Shown: piece after piece, positions 19,960 to 30,105 of the stretch | Numbering within the stretch: position 1 is the stretch's first letter | Layout: every line of letters begins with the position of its first letter | Assembly: GCF_947501165.1 (NCBI RefSeq) | Contig: NZ_CANMUU010000002.1 | Span: 992,001 to 1,056,000, forward strand | From: an uncultured Allomuricauda sp. | GTDB lineage: Bacteria > Bacteroidota > Bacteroidia > Flavobacteriales > Flavobacteriaceae | Direction: 5' to 3' | Length of the DNA stretch: 64,000 nt | Made by a program: the position numbers and the translations under genes | The notes under the pieces: model-generated | Database searches by the model: none | What the model saw: the letters and a program-made list of their open reading frames with translations, nothing else | What the model was told of the DNA's origin: nothing

Positions 19960-20284
19960 GTTTCTCTTTTAAATTAGTAACACTACTGATCTCAAAAAGA
20001 ATTTCGAATTGTGATAGGCTTCGGCTGGTTGCAAAGAGAAAATAAATAGGTTTTATGTGCAGAAGGAATGCATTTTCCTTCTTGATAGAATCTAGGAGCA
20101 ACAAAAAAACTCTTTAGATGTTGTTTAGTTGAAAAATTGAAGGCATTTAGTGTTGAGTAAACGTCAAAGGGGGCAAAGGATGCAATCAATGGTTGCAAAT
20201 TTGCGGAAACGTAAATTTAAAGTCTAATGGCCCTTTTCAGAAAGCCATATCAATGTTCTACATAGATATGGCTTTTGTTTTTTA
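19960..20284 (+). ncRNA. Candidate structured non-coding RNA between rplS and icd
   Basis: The 647-base gap between rplS and icd has no convincing protein gene. It contains several paired elements: CTTTTAAATT (19966-19975) opposite AATTTAAAG (20214-20222), which would close a domain of about 260 bases; a perfect hairpin AGAAGGAA/TTCCTTCT (20061-20082); GCAATCA/TGGTTGC near 20182-20196; and a strong intrinsic terminator at 20241-20284. icd has its own promoter beyond this. No signature of tmRNA, RNase P RNA or SRP RNA was found. A 6S-like RNA or an unknown RNA are possible. The 5' end is not determined; a -7-like TATAAAATTTG lies at 19851-19861. Confidence 0.45.
20241..20284 (+). terminator. 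Strong intrinsic terminator with a competing upstream pairing
   Basis: AAAGCCATATC (20241-20251) pairs perfectly with GATATGGCTTT (20265-20275), followed by TTGTTTTTT. An upstream ATGGC (20227-20231) could pair with the GCCAT of the left arm and disrupt the stem. No gene ends shortly before it, which supports an RNA gene upstream. Confidence 0.85.
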
Positions 20285-20355
20285 TATACCTACGCTAGTT
20301 TATTAGAGTTATTTTAACTCCCACTCCGTACTCAATAGCCATAAAATAGCCATAA

Positions 20356-22614
<2,259 letters not shown>

Positions 22615-22704
22615 GATTCAAACCTTAAGGATTAAGAAACTGTTAAACCATGTTTTTTCCAAATATGATTGTCTATTTTAGACTTTCAAAAAATTGCACG
22701 TTTA

Positions 22705-23517
22705 ATGCGCAAAGTCTCGCTCTTTATTGCGACCGCACTACTCTTTTTTTCCTGCGAGGATGTAATTGATGTCGATTTGCCTACTTCTGAACCTAGATTG
22801 GTAGTAGATGCACTTATAGGTTTTAACGCAAGCAATGGTGACCCGGTCACAGTTGGAGAGGTCAAACTTACTTTAACAGCTCCATTTTTTGATGATGAAG
22901 TCCCCCCGGCGGAAAATGCTTCGGTTACCATAACCGATGGGCAAACAGGTGAGGTCTTTCCACTTAGCGAGAGTGAGCCAGGTGTTTTCTCCACAGGATT
23001 TCCCCAATTGCAATTTAATAGAGACTATACTTTGACCATTCTATACAATGGGGAAACCTATACCGCTGTTGAAAGACTAAATCCATCTCCCGTTATTGAC
23101 AATGTGGTTCAAGGTGATGGCTTTCTCTTTGACGAAGAGGAGGAAACGGAAGTAATCATAACATTTACTGATATTCCAGGTGAGCGAAACAATTATCTTT
23201 TTTCCTTTGGATTTGATAATTTTCTGGTAATTGATGACGAGTTTTTCCAAGACAGCGAGATTACCTTCTCTTATTTCTATGAAGATGTTGAACCTGGAGA
23301 TTTATTACCCATTACCTTATTTGGTATTGATAAGGAATTTGCTTCTTATACCGAGTTAGTCTTGACCCAATCAGATGAAGATGGAGGAGGGCCTTTTGCC
23401 GTACCACCTGCCACCATAAAAGGAAACATCCTCAATACTACTAACAGCGACAATTTTCCGTTCGGCTACTTTGCCATAAGTGAGTTTGACGCAAGATTTA
23501 TTACCGTAACGGAATAG
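22705..23517 (+). CDS. DUF4249 domain lipoprotein
   Basis: A 270-residue outer-membrane lipoprotein: MRKVSLFIATALLFFSCEDV gives signal peptide and lipobox Cys, followed by the DUF4249 opening VIDVDLPTSEPRLVVDAL. The rest is beta-rich, with Ig-like strand patterns (ENASVTITDGQTGEVFPLSE, GVFSTGFPQLQFNRDYTLTI). Genes of this family pair with TonB-dependent receptors, and here the receptor gene begins one base after the stop. Usually the receptor comes first; here the order is reversed. The frame is open 12 codons further upstream, but only this ATG gives a lipoprotein. The ligand is unknown. Confidence 0.85.
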   Translation: MRKVSLFIATALLFFSCEDVIDVDLPTSEPRLVVDALIGFNASNGDPVTVGEVKLTLTAPFFDDEVPPAENASVTITDGQTGEVFPLSESEPGVFSTGFPQLQFNRDYTLTILYNGETYTAVERLNPSPVIDNVVQGDGFLFDEEEETEVIITFTDIPGERNNYLFSFGFDNFLVIDDEFFQDSEITFSYFYEDVEPGDLLPITLFGIDKEFASYTELVLTQSDEDGGGPFAVPPATIKGNILNTTNSDNFPFGYFAISEFDARFITVTE

Positions 23518-23518
23518 A

Positions 23519-25966
23519 ATGACTTTATCCCAATCTTTACAAAAAAACACCTTCTTAGATAGGCTTCTGTTCTCCAAGAAGCTATGGTTCGTTTTAGTTT
23601 TTTTCTCACTGTGTTTTCTATCTGCACAAGAAAAGTATACGCTTAGCGGAACTATTTCCGAAGCTTCGAGCAATGAGACCCTTATCGGGGTGACGTTGGT
23701 CTTCCCAGAATTGAAAACAGGGGTTACAACCAATGAGTATGGTTTTTATTCCATAACCTTACCACAAGGTGAATATGATTTTGTGATCAGTTATCTTGGT
23801 TTTGAAGACATTAGGGAACGTATTTCACTTACCGAAGACATTAAAATGGATTTTCGTTTGGTGGAAGAAATGTCCCAACTGGATGAAGTTGTGGTCACGG
23901 AAGATGTTGAAAAACTGGATATAAAAAAGCCTCAGATAAGTGTAAACAGCCTATCTTCTCAAACTATAAAACAGATTCCGGTAGTTCTGGGCGAGGCGGA
24001 TGTTATAAAATCTTTGATTCTTTTGCCTGGGGTCTCAAATGCAGGAGAAGCCGCTTCTGGGTTTAATGTAAGAGGTGGTGCGGCAGACCAAAACCTTATC
24101 CTTTTGGATGAGGCAATTGTTTTCAACTCCTCACACCTGTTTGGATTTTTCTCCGTCTTCAATCCGGATGCTATAAAAGACGTAAAACTATTTAAAGGTG
24201 GAATTCCTGCAAGATATGGAGGACGTGTATCTTCGGTGCTGGATATTTTTCAGAAAGAGGGAAATAGCAAAGAGCTCAAAGTAAGTGGGGGAATTGGGGC
24301 CGTAGCAAGTAGATTACTTATTGAAGGCCCTATCGATAAAGACCGGACTGCCTTTTTGGTTGGAGGTAGAGCTTCGTATGCCCATTTGTTCCTGCCTCTA
24401 TTCGATATCAACAACAGGGCATATTTCTACGATTTGAACACCAAGATAAATCATAGAATCAACGAACGGAACAGTATTTTCCTGTCGGGTTACTTCGGTA
24501 GGGACTTGTTTAGTATTAACGATAGCTTTGTTAATGTCTACGGGAATGCTGTGGGTAATTTTCGTTGGAATCATCTCTTTTCAGACAAATTGTTTTCTAA
24601 TCTATCGGTAATCTATTCGGATTATTTTTATGGTTTAGAGCTTGATTTTGTGGGTTTTGAATGGGATTCAGGCATTCAAAACTTTAACCTAAAATATGAC
24701 TTTAAACACTATCTCAATGATAAGTTCACCTTGGATTATGGCCTCAATAATATCTATTACGTTTTTAATCCAGGAAAGATAAAACCCAATAGAGAGGATT
24801 CTGGAATCGTTGAAGACCAACTCACAAAAAAATACGCTAACGAGGCTGCAGCTTATGTAAGTGTGGAGCATAAGGTGAGTGAACAGTTGAGCTTAAACTA
24901 TGGACTTAGAGTAAGCCATTTCAATCGTTTGGGACAAGACGAGCTTCTGGTATATGACAACAACAATCCAGTTGTATTCGATTCCACATTTCAAATATAT
25001 AGAGAGGCCATACCTACCGATACCATTGATCCAGGCAGAGGTGGCAGTTTGGAACGTTTCACAAATTTAGAGCCTCGAGTATCTTTAGCTTATAATTTTC
25101 AAGGTAAGAGCTCTATTAAAGCGAGCTACACACGTTTGGCCCAATACCTCCATCTTCTCTCCAATACCAACTCCCCCACTCCATTGGACGTATGGACCCC
25201 AAGTGGTCCTGTCGTAGAACCCCAGTTGTTGGACCAATATGCCGTTGGGTACTTTCGAAATATAAATGATGGCGAATTTTCCTTGGAGGTGGAAGGGTTT
25301 TATAAGGACATCCAAAATAGAATTGACTATATAGATGGAGCCGACCTAATTGCCAATGATGCCATTGAGCAAGTTATTTTAAATGGAGAAGCTAGGGCCT
25401 ACGGTCTTGAATTACTTTTGCGAAAAAATGAAGGAGCATTTAAGGGTTGGTTAGCCTACACCCTATCTAAGTCTGAGCAAAGAACGCCAGGCAGAACCGG
25501 TGTTTTGGACCAAAATGGGCAACCAGTGGTAGAAACAGGCATCAATTTTGGCGAGTGGTACAATACACCTTTTGACAAAACCCATGACATAGCGCTTTTC
25601 GCTAGTTATGATCTAAATGAAAAGTGGAATTTCAACGCTAATTTTGTCTACCAAACAGGCCAGCCCACAAATTTTCCAGAAGGTCAGTTTGAGTTTCGAG
25701 GGCTGACTGTTCCTTTCTTTGGGCTTCGTAACCAAGAACGTCTGCCTGATTTTCATCGTTTAGATGTTTCTGCTACCCTTACTCCCAAAAGAAACAAAAG
25801 AAAAAAGATTCAATCTGAATGGGTTTTCAGTATTTATAACTTGTATAATCGAATGAACGCCGCCTCAATTAACTTTAGGGAAAATGAGGATACTGGAAGA
25901 AATGAAGCCCTAAGAACTTCCATTTTTGGAATAATTCCCTCTGTGACCTATAACTTCAAGTTCTAA
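23519..25966 (+). CDS. TonB-dependent receptor with carboxypeptidase-like domain
   Basis: Outer-membrane active transporter of 815 residues. After a signal segment ending SAQEKYTL there is a carboxypeptidase-regulatory-like domain (about 40-115, GTISEASSNETLIGVTLVFP), then a plug domain (about 140-235, NVRGGAADQNLILLDEAIVF and ARYGGRVSSVLDI) and a long beta-barrel ending in TYNFKF with C-terminal Phe. It is co-transcribed with the DUF4249 lipoprotein, which probably acts as a surface partner. Substrate unknown: neither siderophore nor glycan genes adjoin. Confidence 0.92.
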   Translation: MTLSQSLQKNTFLDRLLFSKKLWFVLVFFSLCFLSAQEKYTLSGTISEASSNETLIGVTLVFPELKTGVTTNEYGFYSITLPQGEYDFVISYLGFEDIRERISLTEDIKMDFRLVEEMSQLDEVVVTEDVEKLDIKKPQISVNSLSSQTIKQIPVVLGEADVIKSLILLPGVSNAGEAASGFNVRGGAADQNLILLDEAIVFNSSHLFGFFSVFNPDAIKDVKLFKGGIPARYGGRVSSVLDIFQKEGNSKELKVSGGIGAVASRLLIEGPIDKDRTAFLVGGRASYAHLFLPLFDINNRAYFYDLNTKINHRINERNSIFLSGYFGRDLFSINDSFVNVYGNAVGNFRWNHLFSDKLFSNLSVIYSDYFYGLELDFVGFEWDSGIQNFNLKYDFKHYLNDKFTLDYGLNNIYYVFNPGKIKPNREDSGIVEDQLTKKYANEAAAYVSVEHKVSEQLSLNYGLRVSHFNRLGQDELLVYDNNNPVVFDSTFQIYREAIPTDTIDPGRGGSLERFTNLEPRVSLAYNFQGKSSIKASYTRLAQYLHLLSNTNSPTPLDVWTPSGPVVEPQLLDQYAVGYFRNINDGEFSLEVEGFYKDIQNRIDYIDGADLIANDAIEQVILNGEARAYGLELLLRKNEGAFKGWLAYTLSKSEQRTPGRTGVLDQNGQPVVETGINFGEWYNTPFDKTHDIALFASYDLNEKWNFNANFVYQTGQPTNFPEGQFEFRGLTVPFFGLRNQERLPDFHRLDVSATLTPKRNKRKKIQSEWVFSIYNLYNRMNAASINFRENEDTGRNEALRTSIFGIIPSVTYNFKF

Positions 25967-25982
25967 CCTTAAGGGTATATCA

Positions 25983-27305
25983 CTACATAAACATCCAAAG
26001 CAGAAGTATCAGGCTTATCGCGACCAAACCTTGAAATAAAGTAGCCAAACTATGTCCCTTGAGTGCGGCCTTCACTTCCATATTGGAAAATTGCGACACC
26101 ACCCAAAAGTAACTATCATTAATATGTGAAACCGTCATGGCACCTGCACCTATGGCCAATACCACAAGTGCTTTATCCGTTTCAGAGACCAATCCAAAAC
26201 TTGTCAACAAAGGAGCTACTATGGCCGAGGTAGTAATTATCGACACAGTGGAGGAACCCTGAGCCGTTTTTAAGGTAGCGGCTATAGCAAAAACAATAAG
26301 AAGGCTTCCCCAACCGGAAATGGAACTTAGGTTGAAGACTTCGGTAATATCAACTGTCCGAAGTACAGCCCCAAAAGCTCCGCCAGCACCGGTTATAAGC
26401 ACAATGGAACCTGCTTGTTTTAAAGCTTCAGGGACCCAATCTTTTTTTTTAGTAGCTGGAACTTTTCTGGCCAACCCAAAAGCAAAAAAGACGCCTATCA
26501 AAAGAGCTAGTATGGGGTTTCCGATAAAATCTAGAAAAGAAAACAGGTATCCTTCTCCCAAAGGATAGCTTGGATGGTTAACAATAGATTTCATCGCAAT
26601 CAACAGTATAGGCACCAAAAGGGGTAAAAATGCTTGAAAAGGACTTATTGAGAGCTCTTCTACAAGTTCTTCGACAACTTTATTGTTCTCAACTTCGGAT
26701 TGCTTTAAGGATTTCCCAGAAAAGGTGGCCCACAAGTATCCAGTTAGCGAGACCGGAATGGCAACTCCCAACCCCATCAACAGAACCAAACCAAGGTCAG
26801 CTTCCAAAATAGCCGCAGCAGCTAAAGGCCCTGGCGTTGGTGGAACAAAAACATGGGCGGCATATAAACCCGTGGATAAGGCAATGGCAAAGACCAAAAC
26901 GGGAACGCCACTTTTTTGGCTCAGTGCTTTGTTCAATCTTGAAAGTATAATGAAACCTGAATCGCAAAAAACGGGAATGGACACCACAAAACCAGCAAGG
27001 TTAATGGCCATGGGTGACTTTTTATCACCCACCAATTTTAAAATCGTTTGTGCCAAAATCTGAGTAGCCCCTGTTTTTTCAAGATAAATGCCGATAATAC
27101 TTCCAAAAGCTATAACCAAGGCTATACCTGACAATGTCTTCCCTAAACCTTCTCCCATACTTTTAATAACATCAGCCGGGGACATTCCTAGAAAAAGTCC
27201 AGCAGCCACAGCAGCTATCGTTAAAGACAATACCGGATGCATTTTAAAGCGGACCGTAGCTAGGATAATAAAAAGAATTGCACCGGCCAGAATAGGAAAA
27301 ATCAT
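25983..27305 (-). CDS. GntP family gluconate/organic acid:H+ symporter
   Basis: A 440-residue inner-membrane carrier with about 12 hydrophobic helices. Family motifs are seen: GLGKTLSGIALVIAFGSIIGIYLEKTG, IPVFCDSGFIIL, HVFVPPTPGPLAAA and AQGSSTVSIITTSAIVAP. GntP members carry gluconate, 2-keto-3-deoxygluconate, lactate, glycerate or serine. No gluconate kinase or dehydratase adjoins, so the substrate is open. It is convergent with the TonB-dependent receptor gene (16 bases apart) and divergent from the DUF6095 gene. Confidence 0.92.
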   Translation of the reverse strand: MIFPILAGAILFIILATVRFKMHPVLSLTIAAVAAGLFLGMSPADVIKSMGEGLGKTLSGIALVIAFGSIIGIYLEKTGATQILAQTILKLVGDKKSPMAINLAGFVVSIPVFCDSGFIILSRLNKALSQKSGVPVLVFAIALSTGLYAAHVFVPPTPGPLAAAAILEADLGLVLLMGLGVAIPVSLTGYLWATFSGKSLKQSEVENNKVVEELVEELSISPFQAFLPLLVPILLIAMKSIVNHPSYPLGEGYLFSFLDFIGNPILALLIGVFFAFGLARKVPATKKKDWVPEALKQAGSIVLITGAGGAFGAVLRTVDITEVFNLSSISGWGSLLIVFAIAATLKTAQGSSTVSIITTSAIVAPLLTSFGLVSETDKALVVLAIGAGAMTVSHINDSYFWVVSQFSNMEVKAALKGHSLATLFQGLVAISLILLLWMFM

Positions 27306-27361
27306 GTTTGTTTTTTGTGAAAGGCTATTAAATATAAAGCAATATAAGTACTTTAGTCTTT

Positions 27362-27595
27362 ATGCGAACGGATAAGAAACTTTTGGTCAAGGGCATTAAA
27401 TTTTTAGGGTATACGGCAGGTGTAATGTTCCTAGCCCCTTTCACTATTTATCAAGCCTTTAAGAACGAGGACCATCCAGCGTATATCCCGGTTTTAGTCA
27501 TTGGAATCATTTTGGCTATTACTGCAATCTCTTTGGGCTTTTATTCCATGAAGATTTTTATGGATGCACTTTTTGGTAAGAAATCAGGAGAATAA
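27362..27595 (+). CDS. DUF6095 small membrane protein
   Basis: A 77-residue protein with two hydrophobic helices (FLGYTAGVMFLAPFTIYQAF and IPVLVIGIILAITAISLGFYSM) separated by a short polar loop NEDHPAY. I recognise it as the DUF6095 type of flavobacterial membrane protein; no function is known. It is convergent with the DUF4294 gene, with three bases between stop codons. Confidence 0.75.
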   Translation: MRTDKKLLVKGIKFLGYTAGVMFLAPFTIYQAFKNEDHPAYIPVLVIGIILAITAISLGFYSMKIFMDALFGKKSGE

Positions 27596-27598
27596 AAA

Positions 27599-28282
27599 TT
27601 ACTTCTTTTTTGGGGAGGGTGCGTTCTTCCATTTATTGCTGAGAAGGGCATAATCATAATCCAAAACCGAATTTTGCCTTTCCAATTTATCTGCAGCAAA
27701 TGCGCGTTGCAAAATGTCTTCAATAAGATAATCCTCGTGAATGTATTCTGGATGAAACTCTTCTTTGATACTTATTTTGAAAGCTTTGGCCGTGGTGTTA
27801 TACCAAAATGCGCGCCAACCACTTCGTAGTTCCTTTACCAGGTTAAATGCCGTTTTTCCCGTCTGCCTATAAATCAACTTAACCAGTATTTGTCCCTCTG
27901 TCCTGGTAAGCTTTTTAAGCTCTTCAGAAAACTCCCCTTCAATATATTTCTGGACTTTTTTGGTATAGCGCTTTCTATGTCTTTTGCGTTTGATTTTATC
28001 CAAACTATCGTTGAGCTCTACCAATCGTTCCGCAGCCAATTTGGCGTAAGGGTAGACCTTCAAGGTCTTTCTTCGTAAAACATAATATCTTAAACGTTCC
28101 CTTCTATCCGCAAATTCAAGCTTGCCGAAAATATATACCTCATCCAATTCAATGGAACTGCGCAAAATAGAGTCCCCTTCAAATCGGACATAATAATCAG
28201 CAACCGAGTCTTTCGATATTTCCTGTGAAAACACAGAACACACCAAAAGGGATATAATAGCAGCGATTTGGTACTTCAGCAT
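27599..28282 (-). CDS. DUF4294 protein, exported
   Basis: A 227-residue protein with an N-terminal signal peptide (MLKYQIAAIISLLVCSVFSQ), an early beta segment, then the DUF4294 core: YYVLRRKTLKVYPYAKLAAE, followed by a very basic helix KIKRKRHRKRYTKKVQKYIEGEF and LTRTEGQILVKLIYRQTGKTAF. Highly conserved in Bacteroidota, function unknown. It ends convergent to DUF6095 and lies divergent from the M42 peptidase gene. Confidence 0.82.
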   Translation of the reverse strand: MLKYQIAAIISLLVCSVFSQEISKDSVADYYVRFEGDSILRSSIELDEVYIFGKLEFADRRERLRYYVLRRKTLKVYPYAKLAAERLVELNDSLDKIKRKRHRKRYTKKVQKYIEGEFSEELKKLTRTEGQILVKLIYRQTGKTAFNLVKELRSGWRAFWYNTTAKAFKISIKEEFHPEYIHEDYLIEDILQRAFAADKLERQNSVLDYDYALLSNKWKNAPSPKKK

Positions 28283-28359
28283 TAAAATTCTTTAACAAAT
28301 GTTGGGTTAAAATTAAGGATAAAGCCAAAAATGGGCTATTAAATAAAAGTGAATATTGT

Positions 28360-28367
28360 TAAGTTTG
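28360..28367 (+). promoter_or_regulatory. -7 promoter element of the M42 peptidase gene
   Basis: TAAGTTTG, an exact TAnnTTTG, 17 bases before the ATG at 28385. Confidence 0.45.
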
Positions 28368-28384
28368 TTTTCTAATCCATATAC

Positions 28385-29473
28385 ATGTCAAAATCAAAAA
28401 TCATTACCGACCAATCTTTAGAATTTTTTGAAAAATATCTGAACAACGCTTCACCCACTGGTTATGAATGGGAGGGTCAGAAAATCTGGATGGATTACCT
28501 GAAGCCTTATGTAGATGAATTTATTACCGATACCTATGGTACGGCAGTGGCGGTAATTAACCCCGAGGCCGATTACAAAGTGGTCATAGAAGGGCATTCT
28601 GATGAAATATCTTGGTATGTGAATTACATTACCGACAATGGTTTGCTTTATGTTATTCGGAATGGTGGTAGCGATCACCAAATTGCACCCTCCAAGTGGG
28701 TAAATATCCACACTAAAAATGGAGTTGTAAAAGGCGTATTTGGATGGCCGGCCATACACACGAGAAAGGCTGGAAAAGAAGAAGCACCCAAGTTGGACAA
28801 TATCTTCATTGATATTGGAGCAAAAGACAAGGAAGAAGTTGAAAAATTGGGGGTTCACGTAGGGTGTGTGATTACCTACCCCGATGAATTTCATGTATTG
28901 AATAAGGACAAATTTGTCTGCCGAGCTTTGGACAACCGTGCAGGCGGTTTTATGATTGCCGAAGTGGCTCGACTGCTTCATGAAAATAAGGTAGAGTTGC
29001 CTTTTGGACTTTACATCACCAACTCGGTTCAAGAGGAAATAGGTCTTAGAGGTGCCGAAATGATAACCCAAACCATTAAGCCCAACGTGGCCATTGTTAC
29101 TGATGTTACCCACGATACCACTACTCCAATGATTGAAAAGAAGGTACAGGGAGACTGCTCTATGGGTAAAGGTCCGGTGATTTCGTATGCCCCGGCGGTA
29201 CAGCAAAAACTTCGTGAGCGCATTATAGAAACAGCCCAAGCCAAGGAAATTCCATTCCAAAGGCAAGCATCTTCTAGATACACTGGAACCGACACTGATG
29301 CCTTTGCCTACAGTAATGGGGGTGTAGCTTCTGCCCTTATCTCTCTACCGCTACGCTATATGCACACTACAGTTGAGACGGTTCACAGAGACGACGTTGA
29401 GAATGTGATTCGCTTGATCTACGAAACTCTGTTGACCATAAAATCTGGGGAGACTTTTAGTTATTTCGATTGA
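28385..29473 (+). CDS. M42 family metallopeptidase (aminopeptidase)
   Basis: A 362-residue cytosolic dizinc aminopeptidase of the glutamyl-aminopeptidase/deblocking type. Metal ligands appear in order: GHSDEISWYV (His), CRALDNRAGGFMI (bridging Asp), SVQEEIGLRGAEM (catalytic Glu and ligand Glu), DVTHDTTTP (Asp) and RYMHTTVETVHRDD (His). The length agrees with M42 enzymes, which assemble into dodecamers. It is monocistronic; a palindromic repeat follows its stop codon. A long antisense reading frame inside it was judged a shadow. Confidence 0.93.
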   Translation: MSKSKIITDQSLEFFEKYLNNASPTGYEWEGQKIWMDYLKPYVDEFITDTYGTAVAVINPEADYKVVIEGHSDEISWYVNYITDNGLLYVIRNGGSDHQIAPSKWVNIHTKNGVVKGVFGWPAIHTRKAGKEEAPKLDNIFIDIGAKDKEEVEKLGVHVGCVITYPDEFHVLNKDKFVCRALDNRAGGFMIAEVARLLHENKVELPFGLYITNSVQEEIGLRGAEMITQTIKPNVAIVTDVTHDTTTPMIEKKVQGDCSMGKGPVISYAPAVQQKLRERIIETAQAKEIPFQRQASSRYTGTDTDAFAYSNGGVASALISLPLRYMHTTVETVHRDDVENVIRLIYETLLTIKSGETFSYFD

Positions 29474-29479
29474 TACCTG

Positions 29480-29549
29480 GTCATTTCGAGCAGAGCGAGA
29501 AATCTAACTCTAAAAAGATTTCTCAGTCGCTTTGCTTCTTCGAAATGAC
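29480..29549. repeat. REP-like palindromic element
   Basis: GTCATTTCGA (29480-29489) is mirrored by TCGAAATGAC (29540-29549), with inner pairing GAGCGA..GAAATCT against AGATTTC..GTCGCTTTG; a few bases are unpaired on the right arm. Sequences of this kind (GTCATTTCGAGCGnAG...GAAATGAC) are scattered between genes in many Bacteroidota genomes and are thought to be non-autonomous, REP- or MITE-like elements. It fills the gap between the peptidase and NUDIX genes and could also form a weak terminator. Confidence 0.8.
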
Positions 29550-29565
29550 AAATTAAAATCAAATT

Positions 29566-30105
29566 ATGGATGAACTGGTCGATATCTTGGATACCGAAGG
29601 AAATCTCACCGGACAATCCCTTTTAAAATCCGAAGCACACCGACTGGGACTTTATCACTCCACGGTTCATGTGTGGTGTTATGATGAAAAAGGATTTGTT
29701 TTACTTCAACAACGCGGAAAAAACAAAATAAATTTTCCGTTGATGTGGGATATCTCAGTGGCAGGACATGTTTCCGCAGGTGAAACGCTTGAGAGAGCTG
29801 CAATTAGGGAGGTAAGTGAGGAAATTGGTATTAGCATTGTTGGAAACCACCTAGAGAAAATAGGTGTATTCAAAACCGAACATCAACATGCCAAAGATTT
29901 TCTGGATAGAGAATTCAACCATACCTTTTTGTGCCATTTATCATTAGAAACCCCCTTGCGAAAACAAGAATCGGAAGTTGAGGCACTGGAATGGTTTCCT
30001 ATGGAAAGGTTTAAACGGTGGGTAAAAAACAAACATAAAGAGCTTGTTCCCAATCTAAATCAGAGATACGAAAAAGTAATTGCCGAAATTGAATCTCGTT
30101 TATAA
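29566..30105 (+). CDS. NUDIX hydrolase
   Basis: A 179-residue NUDIX enzyme with a complete box: GHVSAGETLERAAIREVSEE-IG at about residues 67-89 (G-x5-E-x7-REVxEExGI). The N-terminal part (ELVDILDTEGNLTGQ, LYHSTVHVWCYDEKGFVLLQ) resembles YfcD and isopentenyl-diphosphate-isomerase-like NUDIX proteins. Substrate not determined. It is convergent with hisS and the last six bases of the two coding sequences overlap. Confidence 0.9.
   Translation: MDELVDILDTEGNLTGQSLLKSEAHRLGLYHSTVHVWCYDEKGFVLLQQRGKNKINFPLMWDISVAGHVSAGETLERAAIREVSEEIGISIVGNHLEKIGVFKTEHQHAKDFLDREFNHTFLCHLSLETPLRKQESEVEALEWFPMERFKRWVKNKHKELVPNLNQRYEKVIAEIESRL

Noticed and set aside
19992..20198. 68-codon minus-strand reading frame in the rplS-icd gap
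   Set aside because: No ribosome-binding or promoter signal, no recognisable pattern, and it crosses the predicted hairpins of the RNA candidate.
19960..20284. tmRNA, RNase P RNA or SRP RNA as identity of the gap
   Set aside because: The tRNA-like ends of tmRNA, the GAGGAAAGTCC-type core of RNase P RNA and the SRP Alu/apical motif are all missing.
28451..29266. 271-codon reading frame antisense to the M42 peptidase
   Set aside because: Lies wholly inside a gene with complete catalytic motifs; the translated product has no domain pattern and the length follows from codon bias of the sense strand.
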